The notes below the pieces were generated by a model that was given only the letters and a program-made list of their open reading frames with translations, had not been told where the DNA came from and did no database searches. This document shows, one piece after another, positions 32,532 through 40,367 of a DNA stretch of 40,391 bases (its first letter is position 1; each line of letters opens with the position of its first letter). Source of the stretch: Anaerolineae bacterium (GTDB lineage: Bacteria > Chloroflexota > Anaerolineae > Anaerolineales > UBA4823); the NCBI GenBank assembly GCA_003130835.1, contig QEXX01000008.1, positions 1 to 40,391 of the forward strand. Direction: 5' to 3'. The translations under genes and the position numbers were made by a program.

Positions 32532-32624
32532 GAAGATGCACCATAAACTCTTGTTCTCTAACGCCGAATCACTGCCTTGGTGCCTCCGCGGTTTGGGTGT
32601 GTATGATCGAGAAAGGAGGTTCCC

Positions 32625-33518
32625 ATGGAAGGCGACCGATTGCGTCAACCTTTGCGCATCCTGTTCGGAGATGACGGATCAGAACATGCTTTTGCAGCCG
32701 CCAAGCTGCTTTGTGATCTGCCTCTCCCTAGCGGGAGTGAAATCATTGCGTTGGCGGTCTTCCCGCCAACCCGCATAAACCATTATCCAACCATCAAAGA
32801 ACAACTTGAATCAACCTGCCAACAACTGCGGGATCGAGGAATCTCCATTCAGTCAGAAGTAAAGGCAGGTGATCCTGCTGAAACGATATTAGACGTGGCA
32901 ACGCGGCAAAAGGCGAACCTAATCGTCGTTGGCGCCTTGGGATTACGTGCCACATTGGGCATTTTCCTCGGGGGTGTTGCCCAAAAAGTAGTGGAGTATG
33001 GCCACTGTCCCGTTTTGGTTGTGCGTGCTCCTTATGAGGGGTTGCATCGGGTTCTCATTGTCAACGATGGCTCAGAACATGGGTGGAACACCATAAACTA
33101 CATTTGTGATTTCCCCCTTCCACCACAAAGCCAAATTTATCTCCTCCATGTTCTACCACCGCTTTATCCGGAAGATTATCTGACCGCAGCTTGGGGGATG
33201 GGGAATGTCCCCTTTCCTTCCCTAGTCACTGCGCGGCCTTCGGTATCCGCTGAAAAGAGCGAAGAAGAACAATGGGGTGAAGAGCTTTTGGAAAAAAGCC
33301 GGGCGACTTTGAAGGAAGCTGGCTATTCGGCTGAGATTTTCTTGCGCCGTGGGGATGCCGCAACCGAGATTCTACAATTTGCCAAAGAAAAACAAATCGA
33401 TCTCATTGTGGCTGGGTCACGTGGCTTAAGTCAGGTCAGCGCATGGCTTCTCGGAAGCGTTTCCCGCAAACTGATTCATTATGCTAAATGCTCGGTGTTG
33501 GTCGTGAGAATGGCCTAG
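32625..33518 (+). CDS. Universal stress protein, two tandem Usp domains
   Basis: 297 residues, very good ribosome site (AAAGGAGG). Two UspA domains (about 5-140 and 145-297). The second ends with GSRGLSQVSAWLLGSVSRKL, which fits the ATP-binding pattern G-x2-G-x9-G-S/T; the first has GALGLRATLGIFLGGVAQKV, with Gly in the place of Ser/Thr, so it may not bind ATP. Both domains end in the family's CPVLVVR / CSVLVVR strand. Such proteins act in stress survival or bind signalling nucleotides. The gene 36 bases downstream is probably in the same transcript. Confidence 0.93.
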   Translation: MEGDRLRQPLRILFGDDGSEHAFAAAKLLCDLPLPSGSEIIALAVFPPTRINHYPTIKEQLESTCQQLRDRGISIQSEVKAGDPAETILDVATRQKANLIVVGALGLRATLGIFLGGVAQKVVEYGHCPVLVVRAPYEGLHRVLIVNDGSEHGWNTINYICDFPLPPQSQIYLLHVLPPLYPEDYLTAAWGMGNVPFPSLVTARPSVSAEKSEEEQWGEELLEKSRATLKEAGYSAEIFLRRGDAATEILQFAKEKQIDLIVAGSRGLSQVSAWLLGSVSRKLIHYAKCSVLVVRMA

Positions 33519-33554
33519 ATTCCTCAATCATAATGAAATGAAAGGAGGTGTGCT

Positions 33555-34118
33555 ATGCTGGTCGCGAAGCAAGTAGCCGATTTCATCACCTTCGCCCGTT
33601 TGGGAATCGGGATCTTTCTCGTGTACCTTGGCATCCTACAGGGTCAAGCGGGGCTTCCAATAGTCATCTGGCTGATGCTTGCCGATTGGTTCGGCGATTT
33701 TTTGGATGGCAAGCTTGCTCGCCGTAGCCGTAGGCAATATCACACGTGGATTGGTGACCACGATCTGCAGGTCGACATGTCGGTTGCCACCGGCTTGTTG
33801 CTTTACTTCATTGCTGCCCACATCTTACCTGCTTGGTGGGGATGGTTCTATTTGATTCTCTGGGGTGTTCTCTTCTTATGGCTGGGAATTCCGGCTTCTT
33901 TGGGGATGCTCTATCAAGCCCCGATCTATGGTTACTTACTCTGGCTTGCCTTGACACAAGTACCCCCGCTTGGCTGGTGGATGGTGGCTTATCTGGCGGC
34001 GATTATCCTGATCACTTGGCCAAAGTTCCCGAAGCAAGTGGTGCCAGGCTTTTTATACGGTTTTCGGGAAGTGCGCCTGCAGAAAAACAAGCACTCTGAC
34101 CGAGACAGGTTGTCGTGA
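33555..34118 (+). CDS. CDP-alcohol phosphatidyltransferase-like membrane protein
   Basis: 187 residues with about five hydrophobic helices and a strong ribosome site (AAAGGAGG). Contains DFLDGKLARRSRRQYHTWIG followed by DHDLQVD, recognisable as the CDP-alcohol phosphotransferase signature D-x2-D-G-x2-A-R...G...D-x3-D. The distance from A-R to the third Asp is one residue longer than usual (13 instead of 12) and the G/D spacing differs, so substrate or activity may be unusual. Family members make phospholipids or inositol/glycerol phosphodiesters. Linked to the Usp gene upstream; the reason for this pairing is unknown. Confidence 0.8.
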   Translation: MLVAKQVADFITFARLGIGIFLVYLGILQGQAGLPIVIWLMLADWFGDFLDGKLARRSRRQYHTWIGDHDLQVDMSVATGLLLYFIAAHILPAWWGWFYLILWGVLFLWLGIPASLGMLYQAPIYGYLLWLALTQVPPLGWWMVAYLAAIILITWPKFPKQVVPGFLYGFREVRLQKNKHSDRDRLS

Positions 34119-34215
34119 TGAAAATGATTGGAGAAAGTTGCCAAGACGAGCTGAATTAAACTTCTATCAACTGCGCGATATCTATCCCATTGTGTAGCAG
34201 ATACGTTCGATCTTT

Positions 34216-34244
34216 GGGGCTGTCTCAATCCAGAAGACAGCCCC
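34216..34244 (+). terminator. 10-bp perfect hairpin without T-tract
   Basis: GGGGCTGTCT (34216-34225) pairs perfectly with AGACAGCCCC (34235-34244) around a 9-base loop, about 100 bases after the membrane-protein gene. No run of T follows, so it is either a weak terminator, a transcript-end stabiliser, or part of an unrecognised element. The other bases of the 34119-34303 gap hold nothing I recognise. Confidence 0.45.
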
Positions 34245-34303
34245 GTGGCATTTGCGTCACGGTTTTGCTTGGGAGCTTACCTAGATAATCAACTTCCCAA
34301 AAA

Positions 34304-34430
34304 TGACTCTACTGAAAAAAGCCTGTTCACCACGAAGACACAAAGGCGCTAAGACAATGTAATAATGAAAACTTCGTGGCTTTGTGACTTTGTGACTTTG
34401 TGGTTCCATACCCTTTTTGCAGTGGACTCA
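34304..34430 (-). mobile_element. 127-bp MITE-like element, copy B (inverted relative to copy A)
   Basis: Reverse complement of copy A with a few substitutions. It is exactly 8 bp longer because the run of 8-bp units (CCACAAAG, TCACAAAG, TCACAAAG, CCACGAAG) has four members, against three in copy A. Ends TGACTCTACTGAAAAAAGC and, on the other strand, TGAGTCCACTGCAAAAAGG are imperfect inverted repeats. Flanked by AAAA on both sides (34300-34303 and 34431-34434), a possible 4-bp duplication. Its right end contains the only in-frame start codon of the following gene. Confidence 0.8.
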
Positions 34431-35355
34431 AAAATTAACCCTTCATGGACAAGAATTGTGGTATAAAGCAGGGGCTATCTCGACGACCCTGGAGTTTGAT
34501 TTGCTGCGAAAAATTTTATCGACCATCCGCCAAACCAGCGAAATTCTCACCATTCATCAAGGAACTTCTGTTGACCCTTTGCCTTCGCTCAAGGTGATTT
34601 CGGCAAATCTGTGCCATCCTTGGCCGCGTCTTCAGCGGGGTGAAGAGCGTTTGCAACAGTTTCTTCAACTCGTTCAAGACCATCAGGCAGACCTTCTGAT
34701 CCTTCAGGAAGTTTGGGGAACCCGTCGCTATCAAGTTCACGCGTGGCTTGCTGAAAGGTTAGCAATGAACGCGGTTTATGTACGCACCAACGGCGATTAT
34801 CTGCAGATTGGTTTTGAAGAGGGCTTGGCAATACTCAGCCGCTATCCCTTGTTGCCGAAAGGGAGCAAAATTCTTCGATCCAGCCTGCATCCTTTTGCCC
34901 GGCGACAAGCCTTAGCCGCAACGGTCAAAACACCCGGCGGAGATTTATTGGCTGTTTCCACTCACCTCAGCATTAGCCCTTGGTGCAATCGCCGTCAAGT
35001 GCAGGAATTGATCGAATGGGTGGAGAAGCAAAGCAGCCATGCGATCATTGGTGGAGATTTCAATGCTCCTGAGACGGCCTCCCGAATCGCCCTGTTGAAA
35101 CAACGTTGGATGGATACCTTGAGGCACGTTCATCCTGTCCATGCCGATCCAACCACCCATCAGATAGCCGTACCTTTCGTTGGGAAACTGCGACTTCGTC
35201 TAGATTATCTGTTTCTCTATCAAAAAGAGAAGCTGTGGCAAATCCTAAACGCTGGAAAAGAGGCGCGCTATTCCTTTTCCGATCACGCCGCTGTGTGGAC
35301 TCACTTAGGGTTGCGAAAGCCTTTGCTGGGCTCGTCGGTGCAATGGGGGTTTTGA
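34417..35355 (+). CDS. Endonuclease/exonuclease/phosphatase-family protein, N-terminus possibly remodelled
   Basis: 312 residues from a TTG at 34417. The DNase I-like (EEP) metal-dependent phosphodiesterase fold is complete: VISANLCHPW, LLILQEVWG (metal Glu), GLAILSRYP, VSTHLS, IIGGDFNAPE, RLDYLFL and FSDHAAV (catalytic Asp-His). Function could be phosphatase, sphingomyelinase-like or nuclease; not decidable. The first ~5 codons lie inside MITE-like copy B, no ribosome site precedes the TTG, and no ATG follows before the conserved core. The element may therefore have cut off the original 5' end, or the present start may be a newly recruited one. Without a good start, expression is doubtful. 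Confidence 0.8.
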   Translation: MQWTQKLTLHGQELWYKAGAISTTLEFDLLRKILSTIRQTSEILTIHQGTSVDPLPSLKVISANLCHPWPRLQRGEERLQQFLQLVQDHQADLLILQEVWGTRRYQVHAWLAERLAMNAVYVRTNGDYLQIGFEEGLAILSRYPLLPKGSKILRSSLHPFARRQALAATVKTPGGDLLAVSTHLSISPWCNRRQVQELIEWVEKQSSHAIIGGDFNAPETASRIALLKQRWMDTLRHVHPVHADPTTHQIAVPFVGKLRLRLDYLFLYQKEKLWQILNAGKEARYSFSDHAAVWTHLGLRKPLLGSSVQWGF

Positions 35356-35466
35356 GCTGTTCTGGTTGCACCAACCAAAAGGGGGGAAGCGGGGAAACTC
35401 AAATGACAGGCTATTCGAAGGCTCGAATGGAAGAGCGATCACGGTATCGATATTCTGAGTTGCCGA

Positions 35467-36504
35467 TTATCTTGCGAAGAACAGGATTGACTCTGGTCGA
35501 ATCGTCAAAGTAAGGGTTTCATTTTCGGGGGGAATCGACATCGAACAAGGGATTGAAAACGAGAGAAGTTCTGCGCCGCATTGAACTTCAAGCAGGCAAT
35601 GATCGCCGCGAAAAACCTTTTGGACCAGCTTCCCCTTGAGTTGCAAGCCCTCTTTCCCGTCAACGACTGCTCCCGTAGGTCGGATGAGAGCCAGCCCTTT
35701 CCCTGCCTTTTGGCTGGGATGTGAGATTTTTCCCCAAGGTAAGCTTAGCCAGCTCTGACCATTTTCATAGAGGATTTCTGCTTCGACCAAGTTTTTCATG
35801 CCCAAGAATTGGGCGACAAACGGAGAAACGGGTTTCTGATAGATCTCGTGCGGAGTCCCGGTTTGCTCAATTTTCCCTTCTTTCATTAAGATTATGCGAT
35901 CGGCAACCGTAAATGCTTCTTCTTGGTCATGGGTAACATAGATCGCAGTCTGATTCATCTGCCGTAAGATGTGTCTCAACTCCAATGCCAGGCGATCTCT
36001 CAAGGTGCGATCCAATGAAGCCAGCGGTTCATCGAGCATGAGTAACTGGGGTTGCGGGGCAAGGGCGCGCGCTAAAGCTACCCGTTGCATTTCGCCTCCC
36101 GATAAATTGGCGACATCTCGCCTTTCAAAGCCTTGCAAATTGACCAAGACCAACATTTCTTGCACTCGCTGCTGAATTTGGGCAGAAGAGAGCTTGCGCA
36201 TTCGCAGACCGAAGGCGATGTTTTCGAATACGTTAAGATGGGGAAACAAAGCTAAATCTTGGAACATCAATCCGAAATTTCGTTGATGAGGAGGAATGCC
36301 CCGCAAGGACTGTCCTTTCCAGAAAATTTCACCCTGATCTGCATCCAGTAAGCCGGCGATTACGGCGAGCGTAGTCGATTTTCCGCAGCCGCTCGGACCC
36401 AATAATGCGACGATTTCTCCAAGCTCGACCTTGAAGGAGATATTGTGTAGGATTTGCTGATTTTCTAGCGCTTTACTGACGTTTTGTAGGACTAAAGCTT
36501 CCAT
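35467..36504 (-). CDS. thiQ: Thiamine-type ABC importer ATPase
   Basis: 345 residues: ATPase domain with Walker A GPSGCGKST, Q-loop MFQDLALFPHL, signature LSGGEMQR, Walker B LMLDEPLASLD, H-loop YVTHDQEEAF, followed by a C-terminal TOBE-like regulatory domain (about 240-345). By itself it looks like a general CUT1/PotA/FbpC-type ATPase and is longer than enterobacterial ThiQ; assignment to thiamine rests on the TPP riboswitch and on ThiB/ThiP in the same operon. Last gene of that operon, converging with the EEP-family gene. Confidence 0.87.
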   Translation of the reverse strand: MEALVLQNVSKALENQQILHNISFKVELGEIVALLGPSGCGKSTTLAVIAGLLDADQGEIFWKGQSLRGIPPHQRNFGLMFQDLALFPHLNVFENIAFGLRMRKLSSAQIQQRVQEMLVLVNLQGFERRDVANLSGGEMQRVALARALAPQPQLLMLDEPLASLDRTLRDRLALELRHILRQMNQTAIYVTHDQEEAFTVADRIILMKEGKIEQTGTPHEIYQKPVSPFVAQFLGMKNLVEAEILYENGQSWLSLPWGKISHPSQKAGKGLALIRPTGAVVDGKEGLQLKGKLVQKVFRGDHCLLEVQCGAELLSFSIPCSMSIPPENETLTLTIRPESILFFAR

Positions 36505-36519
36505 AACTCCTTCCTTCTC

Positions 36520-38247
36520 TTAGAATTCTCCCACTTCTCCACTGCGGAACCTTTCAATCAAAATCATGCCAGCGGCTGTAATGCTCATCAATAGAACGCT
36601 CAAAGCCATGGATTGTCCGTAATTCAATTCTCCGGGTTGACCGAGAAAGCGATAGATGGCGATTGGCAAGGTTGGATATTCTGGTCTGGTCAAAAGGGCG
36701 GTTGCCCCAAACTCGCCCATCGAAATGCCAAAGGCAAAGACGCCGGCGACTAAAACCGCTCGCCCGATAATGGGCAGGTCGACGCGACGGGCGATTTCCC
36801 ATTGATTTGCCCCGAGAACCGCCGCAGCCTGATGATAGCGCGGGCGAATGCTCCTTAAGGCGGGTAACAAACTGCGCACGATGAAGGGAAAAGCCACCAA
36901 GGTATGGGCTAAAGGGATCAATAGGGGAGAAGAGCGTAAGTCGAAAGGAGCTTTTCCAAAGGCAAGTAAAAAACCCAACCCCAAAGTTACTGAAGACGTA
37001 CCTAAGGGCAGCAGAATGAGTGGTTCTAAGCTGCGCCGCAGGCGTTCCAAAGCCGGGGAATCGTGTTGGCGGGATAGGAACCAGGCGGCTGCAAGCCCAA
37101 GCAGCAGACCCAGAAAGACCGTAATCAAGCCATAAGCAACGGATATTCCGATGGCTCGAATGGGAGGAATGTAAAATAACGAAGCGCGTCGATTAATAAA
37201 GATCTCTTGATAGGCAGTGAAACTCAAGGTGGGGATGGACAAGCCTCGTTCCCCTCTTTCCCAGCCAGCGTAAACAAAAGATCGCCCAACCAGAGCCAAC
37301 AGGGGTAAGATTTGAAAGACAAACAAAAACGCAATGATGAGGAAGGCGAAAATCTTTTGCGAGGGACGTGAGAGGCGTGCCAATACCCGTTTTTGACTTG
37401 CTAGGGGAAGCGGACGGGTTACTATTTCTGAGAGACGATGATAGATCACCGTCAGTCCTAACGTACAACCTAACTGAATCAAAGATAATAGTACCGCAGC
37501 AGGTAGGTTAAACAGAGCGATCATTTGGTAATAAATTTCTACCTCTAGGGTTGCATAACGAGGTCCACCCAAGATTAGGATGACTCCAAACGAGGTGAAG
37601 TCAAAGATAAACACCAAAAGCGCGGCTGAAAAAATCGCCGGTAAAAGCAGGGGCAAGGTAACTTTCCAAAATGCTTGCCAAGGGGTAGCTCCTAAACAGC
37701 GTGCGGCTTGTGCTAAGCGGGGATCTAAGCGCGACCAAACATCCCCGACTAAGCGCAGCACAATCGTCAGGTTATAGAAAACATGGGCGATCAGGATAGC
37801 TGTCAAGCTATTCGTTAACGTAAAGGGAGCTTCCCGAAATCCCAAAAGGTTGAGGGCGGCTAAATTTGCCCAACCGCGAGGTCCAAAGAGAGCATTAAAA
37901 GAAGCAGCGACTACTAAGGTCGGCAGTACAAAAGGGATGGTGCTCAGAGAACGCAACAGTGCTTTTCCCCGAAACTCATAGCGGGCGAAGAGGTAAGCGG
38001 CCGGAAGACCGGCGATAACGGTCAAGATCGTGGATAAAGTGGCTTGGTAAACGGTGAAGCCAAACACCCGCCCCAGGTACGCCCAGTTCAAATCTCGTAA
38101 GGACTCTCCCCCATCCTGTGCTAACCGTTGGAGAGCGAAGACGACAATGCTGCCTAAAGGATAAAAATAAAACAGTGCAAGAAATAGAACGGGTAGCGCC
38201 CAAACGAAGGCGCTACCCCACTTTCGAGCCAAAAGGAGGTTTCTCAT
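36520..38247 (-). CDS. thiP: Thiamine-type ABC importer permease (fused two-half)
   Basis: 575 residues with about 12 membrane helices in two repeated halves. Each half has the ATPase-docking EAA loop: AARCLGATPWQAFWKVTLP and AAAVLGANQWEIARRVDLP. This double-permease form is typical of ThiP and FbpB proteins. ATGA overlap with the substrate-binding gene upstream. Inner-membrane channel for the substrate delivered by the lipoprotein. Confidence 0.92.
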   Translation of the reverse strand: MRNLLLARKWGSAFVWALPVLFLALFYFYPLGSIVVFALQRLAQDGGESLRDLNWAYLGRVFGFTVYQATLSTILTVIAGLPAAYLFARYEFRGKALLRSLSTIPFVLPTLVVAASFNALFGPRGWANLAALNLLGFREAPFTLTNSLTAILIAHVFYNLTIVLRLVGDVWSRLDPRLAQAARCLGATPWQAFWKVTLPLLLPAIFSAALLVFIFDFTSFGVILILGGPRYATLEVEIYYQMIALFNLPAAVLLSLIQLGCTLGLTVIYHRLSEIVTRPLPLASQKRVLARLSRPSQKIFAFLIIAFLFVFQILPLLALVGRSFVYAGWERGERGLSIPTLSFTAYQEIFINRRASLFYIPPIRAIGISVAYGLITVFLGLLLGLAAAWFLSRQHDSPALERLRRSLEPLILLPLGTSSVTLGLGFLLAFGKAPFDLRSSPLLIPLAHTLVAFPFIVRSLLPALRSIRPRYHQAAAVLGANQWEIARRVDLPIIGRAVLVAGVFAFGISMGEFGATALLTRPEYPTLPIAIYRFLGQPGELNYGQSMALSVLLMSITAAGMILIERFRSGEVGEF

Positions 38248-39326
38248 CGCAGCACCGTCTCACTCCAAGCTTGAATCCAGGCTTCACGATTTTGTTCGAT
38301 GGCTTGGGGATCAACTTGAGCTGTTTCAGTGGGGATGACCACATAACGCGTGAATTCCTCTGGCAATTGGGCATTGGAGTTTACCGGAAAGACAAACATT
38401 TGCAGCGGCATGTCTTCTTGAAAGGGTTTGCTGAGCATGAAGTCTATCCACTTTTCTGCTAAAGTTCGATTTTTCGTGCCCTTCAGGATGCCCACAAATT
38501 CAATTTGGCGGAAGCAAGATCGGCCTTCGGTTACGACCCCGGTGGGGGGTTGGTCGATGGGTGTTTCAGCAAAGATCACTTCCGCCGGCGGGCTGGAACT
38601 GTAAGAAACCACGATGGGGCGACTGCCGCCATGGACGGTGAATTCGCTGTAATAAGCGCTTTCCCAGTCATTGACCACCTTAACATCGTTCTCAACCAGA
38701 TTTTTCCAGTAATCTAAGTATCCCTCTGAGCCGTAAACACCAATGGTCGCAAGCAAAAAAGCTAAGCCTGGTGAAGAAAGGGCTGGATTTTGCACGACCA
38801 ACAAGCTTTTGTACTCCGGTTTGGTTAAATCGCCCAGATTTTTGGGCGGCTGAATGCCTTTCTCGGCGAAATAAGCAAGGTCATAATTGAGGCAGACATC
38901 CCCGTAATCGACCGGCAAAGCTCGATTTTGCGAATCTAATTGAAAAGTGGCGGGAATCTCTGTGAGTAGAGGCGAGGGATATGGCTCAAACAGATTTTCG
39001 GTTAAGGCACGGCTGAGAAACGTGTTGTCAACGCCGTAAAAGACATCGGCTAATGGATTTCCTTTGGCGAGGATGGCTTTATTGAGTGCACTACCTACGT
39101 CGCCGGCTTTCAAGAACTGCACTTTCACCTGATGTTCTTCTTCAAAGGCTGCAATCACCGACTCGGTTGCCGCAAAGGAGTCGTGAGTCATCACCGTCAG
39201 AAGCGGGCTTTCAGTAGACGTAGGCGCAGGCGCAGCAGTTGGTGTTGCACAAGCTGTAGCGATTGAACTAATAAGGAGTAAAATCACACTCCACTTAAGG
39301 ATGAGGGAGAGCTGTTTGTTTATCAT
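38244..39326 (-). CDS. thiB: Thiamine ABC importer substrate-binding lipoprotein
   Basis: 360 residues with a lipoprotein signal peptide (lipobox IATAC, C26) and a Thr/Pro/Ala linker. The mature part has the ThiB family pattern: LTVMTHDSFAATESVIAAFE, GDVGSALNKAILAKGNPLAD and VFYGVDNTFLSRAL. Captures thiamine or thiamine phosphates outside the membrane. Starts in an ATGA overlap with the pyrophosphokinase gene, with GGAGG just upstream. Confidence 0.93.
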   Translation of the reverse strand: MINKQLSLILKWSVILLLISSIATACATPTAAPAPTSTESPLLTVMTHDSFAATESVIAAFEEEHQVKVQFLKAGDVGSALNKAILAKGNPLADVFYGVDNTFLSRALTENLFEPYPSPLLTEIPATFQLDSQNRALPVDYGDVCLNYDLAYFAEKGIQPPKNLGDLTKPEYKSLLVVQNPALSSPGLAFLLATIGVYGSEGYLDYWKNLVENDVKVVNDWESAYYSEFTVHGGSRPIVVSYSSSPPAEVIFAETPIDQPPTGVVTEGRSCFRQIEFVGILKGTKNRTLAEKWIDFMLSKPFQEDMPLQMFVFPVNSNAQLPEEFTRYVVIPTETAQVDPQAIEQNREAWIQAWSETVLR

Positions 39327-39997
39327 GGAACACCTCCGGGAATTGAGTTCGATGTATGAAGGACAACCACTAAAAGGGAACCTTCTTGGATTTCAAGCGG
39401 CACTGTCTGTTCTAAAAAGACATTGCTTAGGCCGCGTGTTGCGCCGAAGACTAGGTTCTCATTGTTCAAGGGATATTCCACTCCGCTTAGGAGCACTCCA
39501 CGAACGTCACCGCCAATTGGGATTAGAGAAAGTGTATCCCCCTCACGTCCCTGTAAAAACCGTTTACAGGTCGGAGGGGCGTTGAGCATGTAGATTTCGT
39601 GCACTCCATCCACTAACACCACTGGAATATGACGAAACCGTCGATGGGCAGGCAAAAGCAGGTTCGCTAGGGTTTGATCCCAGCGCGCTCCCAAACCGCC
39701 CAAGATCACGATTTCATCCACCGCTTGCTCGCTGGCAGCTTGCAGGGCAAGTTCAAGGTCTGTCTCGTCTTTTCGGGCTGGGTAGCGTCGAACTTGGACT
39801 CCTTGAGCCAGCATCTGTTGGACTTCCTGCTCGCTGAGCGAGTCAAAATCCCCGATGAGGATGTCAGGTAGAAGGTTGAATTGCTGACATAAGCGCAAGC
39901 CGCCATCGGCTGCAATATACAGGTTTGACCCAGCCAGCCAATGGTTGGTCAGGGGTGAAGGATTGAATACACCATTTGCAAATATAACCGCACGCAA
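39323..39997 (-). CDS. thiN: Thiamine pyrophosphokinase
   Basis: 224 residues. Makes thiamine diphosphate from imported thiamine and ATP. Family marks: RAVIFANGVFNP at the start, YIAADGGLRLCQQF, ILIGDFDSLS, YPARKDETDLELAL, ILGGLGARWDQTLANL and the C-terminal domain GVLLSGVEYPL. The start is a TTG at 39997, not the upstream ATG at 40036: the family begins at this Met (MRAVIFANG), a strong Shine-Dalgarno GGAGGG ends 7 bases ahead, and the sequence between 39998 and 40036 forms the riboswitch switching hairpin. Reported alternative symbol in eukaryote-like naming is TPK. First gene of the thiamine operon. Confidence 0.93.
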   Translation of the reverse strand: MRAVIFANGVFNPSPLTNHWLAGSNLYIAADGGLRLCQQFNLLPDILIGDFDSLSEQEVQQMLAQGVQVRRYPARKDETDLELALQAASEQAVDEIVILGGLGARWDQTLANLLLPAHRRFRHIPVVLVDGVHEIYMLNAPPTCKRFLQGREGDTLSLIPIGGDVRGVLLSGVEYPLNNENLVFGATRGLSNVFLEQTVPLEIQEGSLLVVVLHTSNSIPGGVP

Positions 39998-40002
39998 AGA
40001 GA

Positions 40003-40027
40003 CACCCTCCTCTGCCGGAGGAGGGTG
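40003..40027 (-). promoter_or_regulatory. Riboswitch expression platform: Shine-Dalgarno-sequestering hairpin
   Basis: On the minus strand CACCCTCCTC (40027-40018) pairs perfectly over 10 bp with GAGGAGGGTG (40012-40003) around loop CGGCA. The second arm is the Shine-Dalgarno of the TTG start at 39997. The alternative partner of the first arm is the conserved riboswitch core GCCGGCGGAGGG (40060-40049), which matches the complement of CCCTCCTCCGGC (40025-40014) at 11 of 12 positions. The folds exclude each other: with TPP bound the hairpin forms and hides the ribosome site; without TPP the core pairs with the anti-SD and frees it. Confidence 0.75.
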
Positions 40028-40046
40028 GATAAGCATGATGTGAGCG

Positions 40047-40135
40047 ATCCCTCCGCCGGCATTACCCGGATCAGGTTCGCGGGTCGAGAGCTTACGGCTC
40101 TCCTCTCAGCCCAGCAACACTGAGCTCCCCGTGCC
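40047..40135 (-). ncRNA. TPP (thiamine diphosphate) riboswitch aptamer
   Basis: Minus strand carries the THI-element consensus: GGGGAGCTCAG...GCTGAGAGGA near the 5' half, a variable stem (GAGAGCCGTAAGCTCTC), then ACCTGATCCGGGTAATGCCG and GCGGAGGGA. These are the pyrimidine-binding CTGAGA and pyrophosphate-binding parts of the aptamer. Located between the promoter at 40162-40189 and the thiN gene, so it controls uptake and phosphorylation of thiamine. Confidence 0.97.
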
Positions 40136-40161
40136 TTCTTATAGTTTTCTTTTCGCTTTTT

Positions 40162-40189
40162 AGTATATCCGGAAACTTGCCCTTGTCAA
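40162..40189 (-). promoter_or_regulatory. Sigma-70-type promoter of the thiamine operon
   Basis: Minus strand reads TTGACA (40189-40184), a 16-base spacer, TATACT (40167-40162). Predicted start near 40155, about 20 bases before the riboswitch aptamer. The remaining bases to 40367 hold no recognised gene; they must include the promoter of the plus-strand gene at 40368, which I cannot define. Confidence 0.75.
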
Positions 40190-40367
40190 GACAATTCTGG
40201 TCAAGACTGGATTAGCTCACAATCAACAGCACAAAATTTGAAGAATACTTGTCTTGAGGGAAGATAGGAAAAATTCGGACGAAATAAGTCGATTTCCTTA
40301 AGCCTAGACAAAAGCTTATGCTTATGGGAAAATACACCGTCGTATTCACAATTTGAGAGGAGAAGCA

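Noticed and set aside
32570-32605. CTTGGTGCCTCCGCGGTTTGG resembles the CTTTGTG..CGTGGT core of the mobile elements
   Set aside because: Only a short loose similarity with no terminal repeats or second arm; it may be a decayed remnant, but this cannot be supported.
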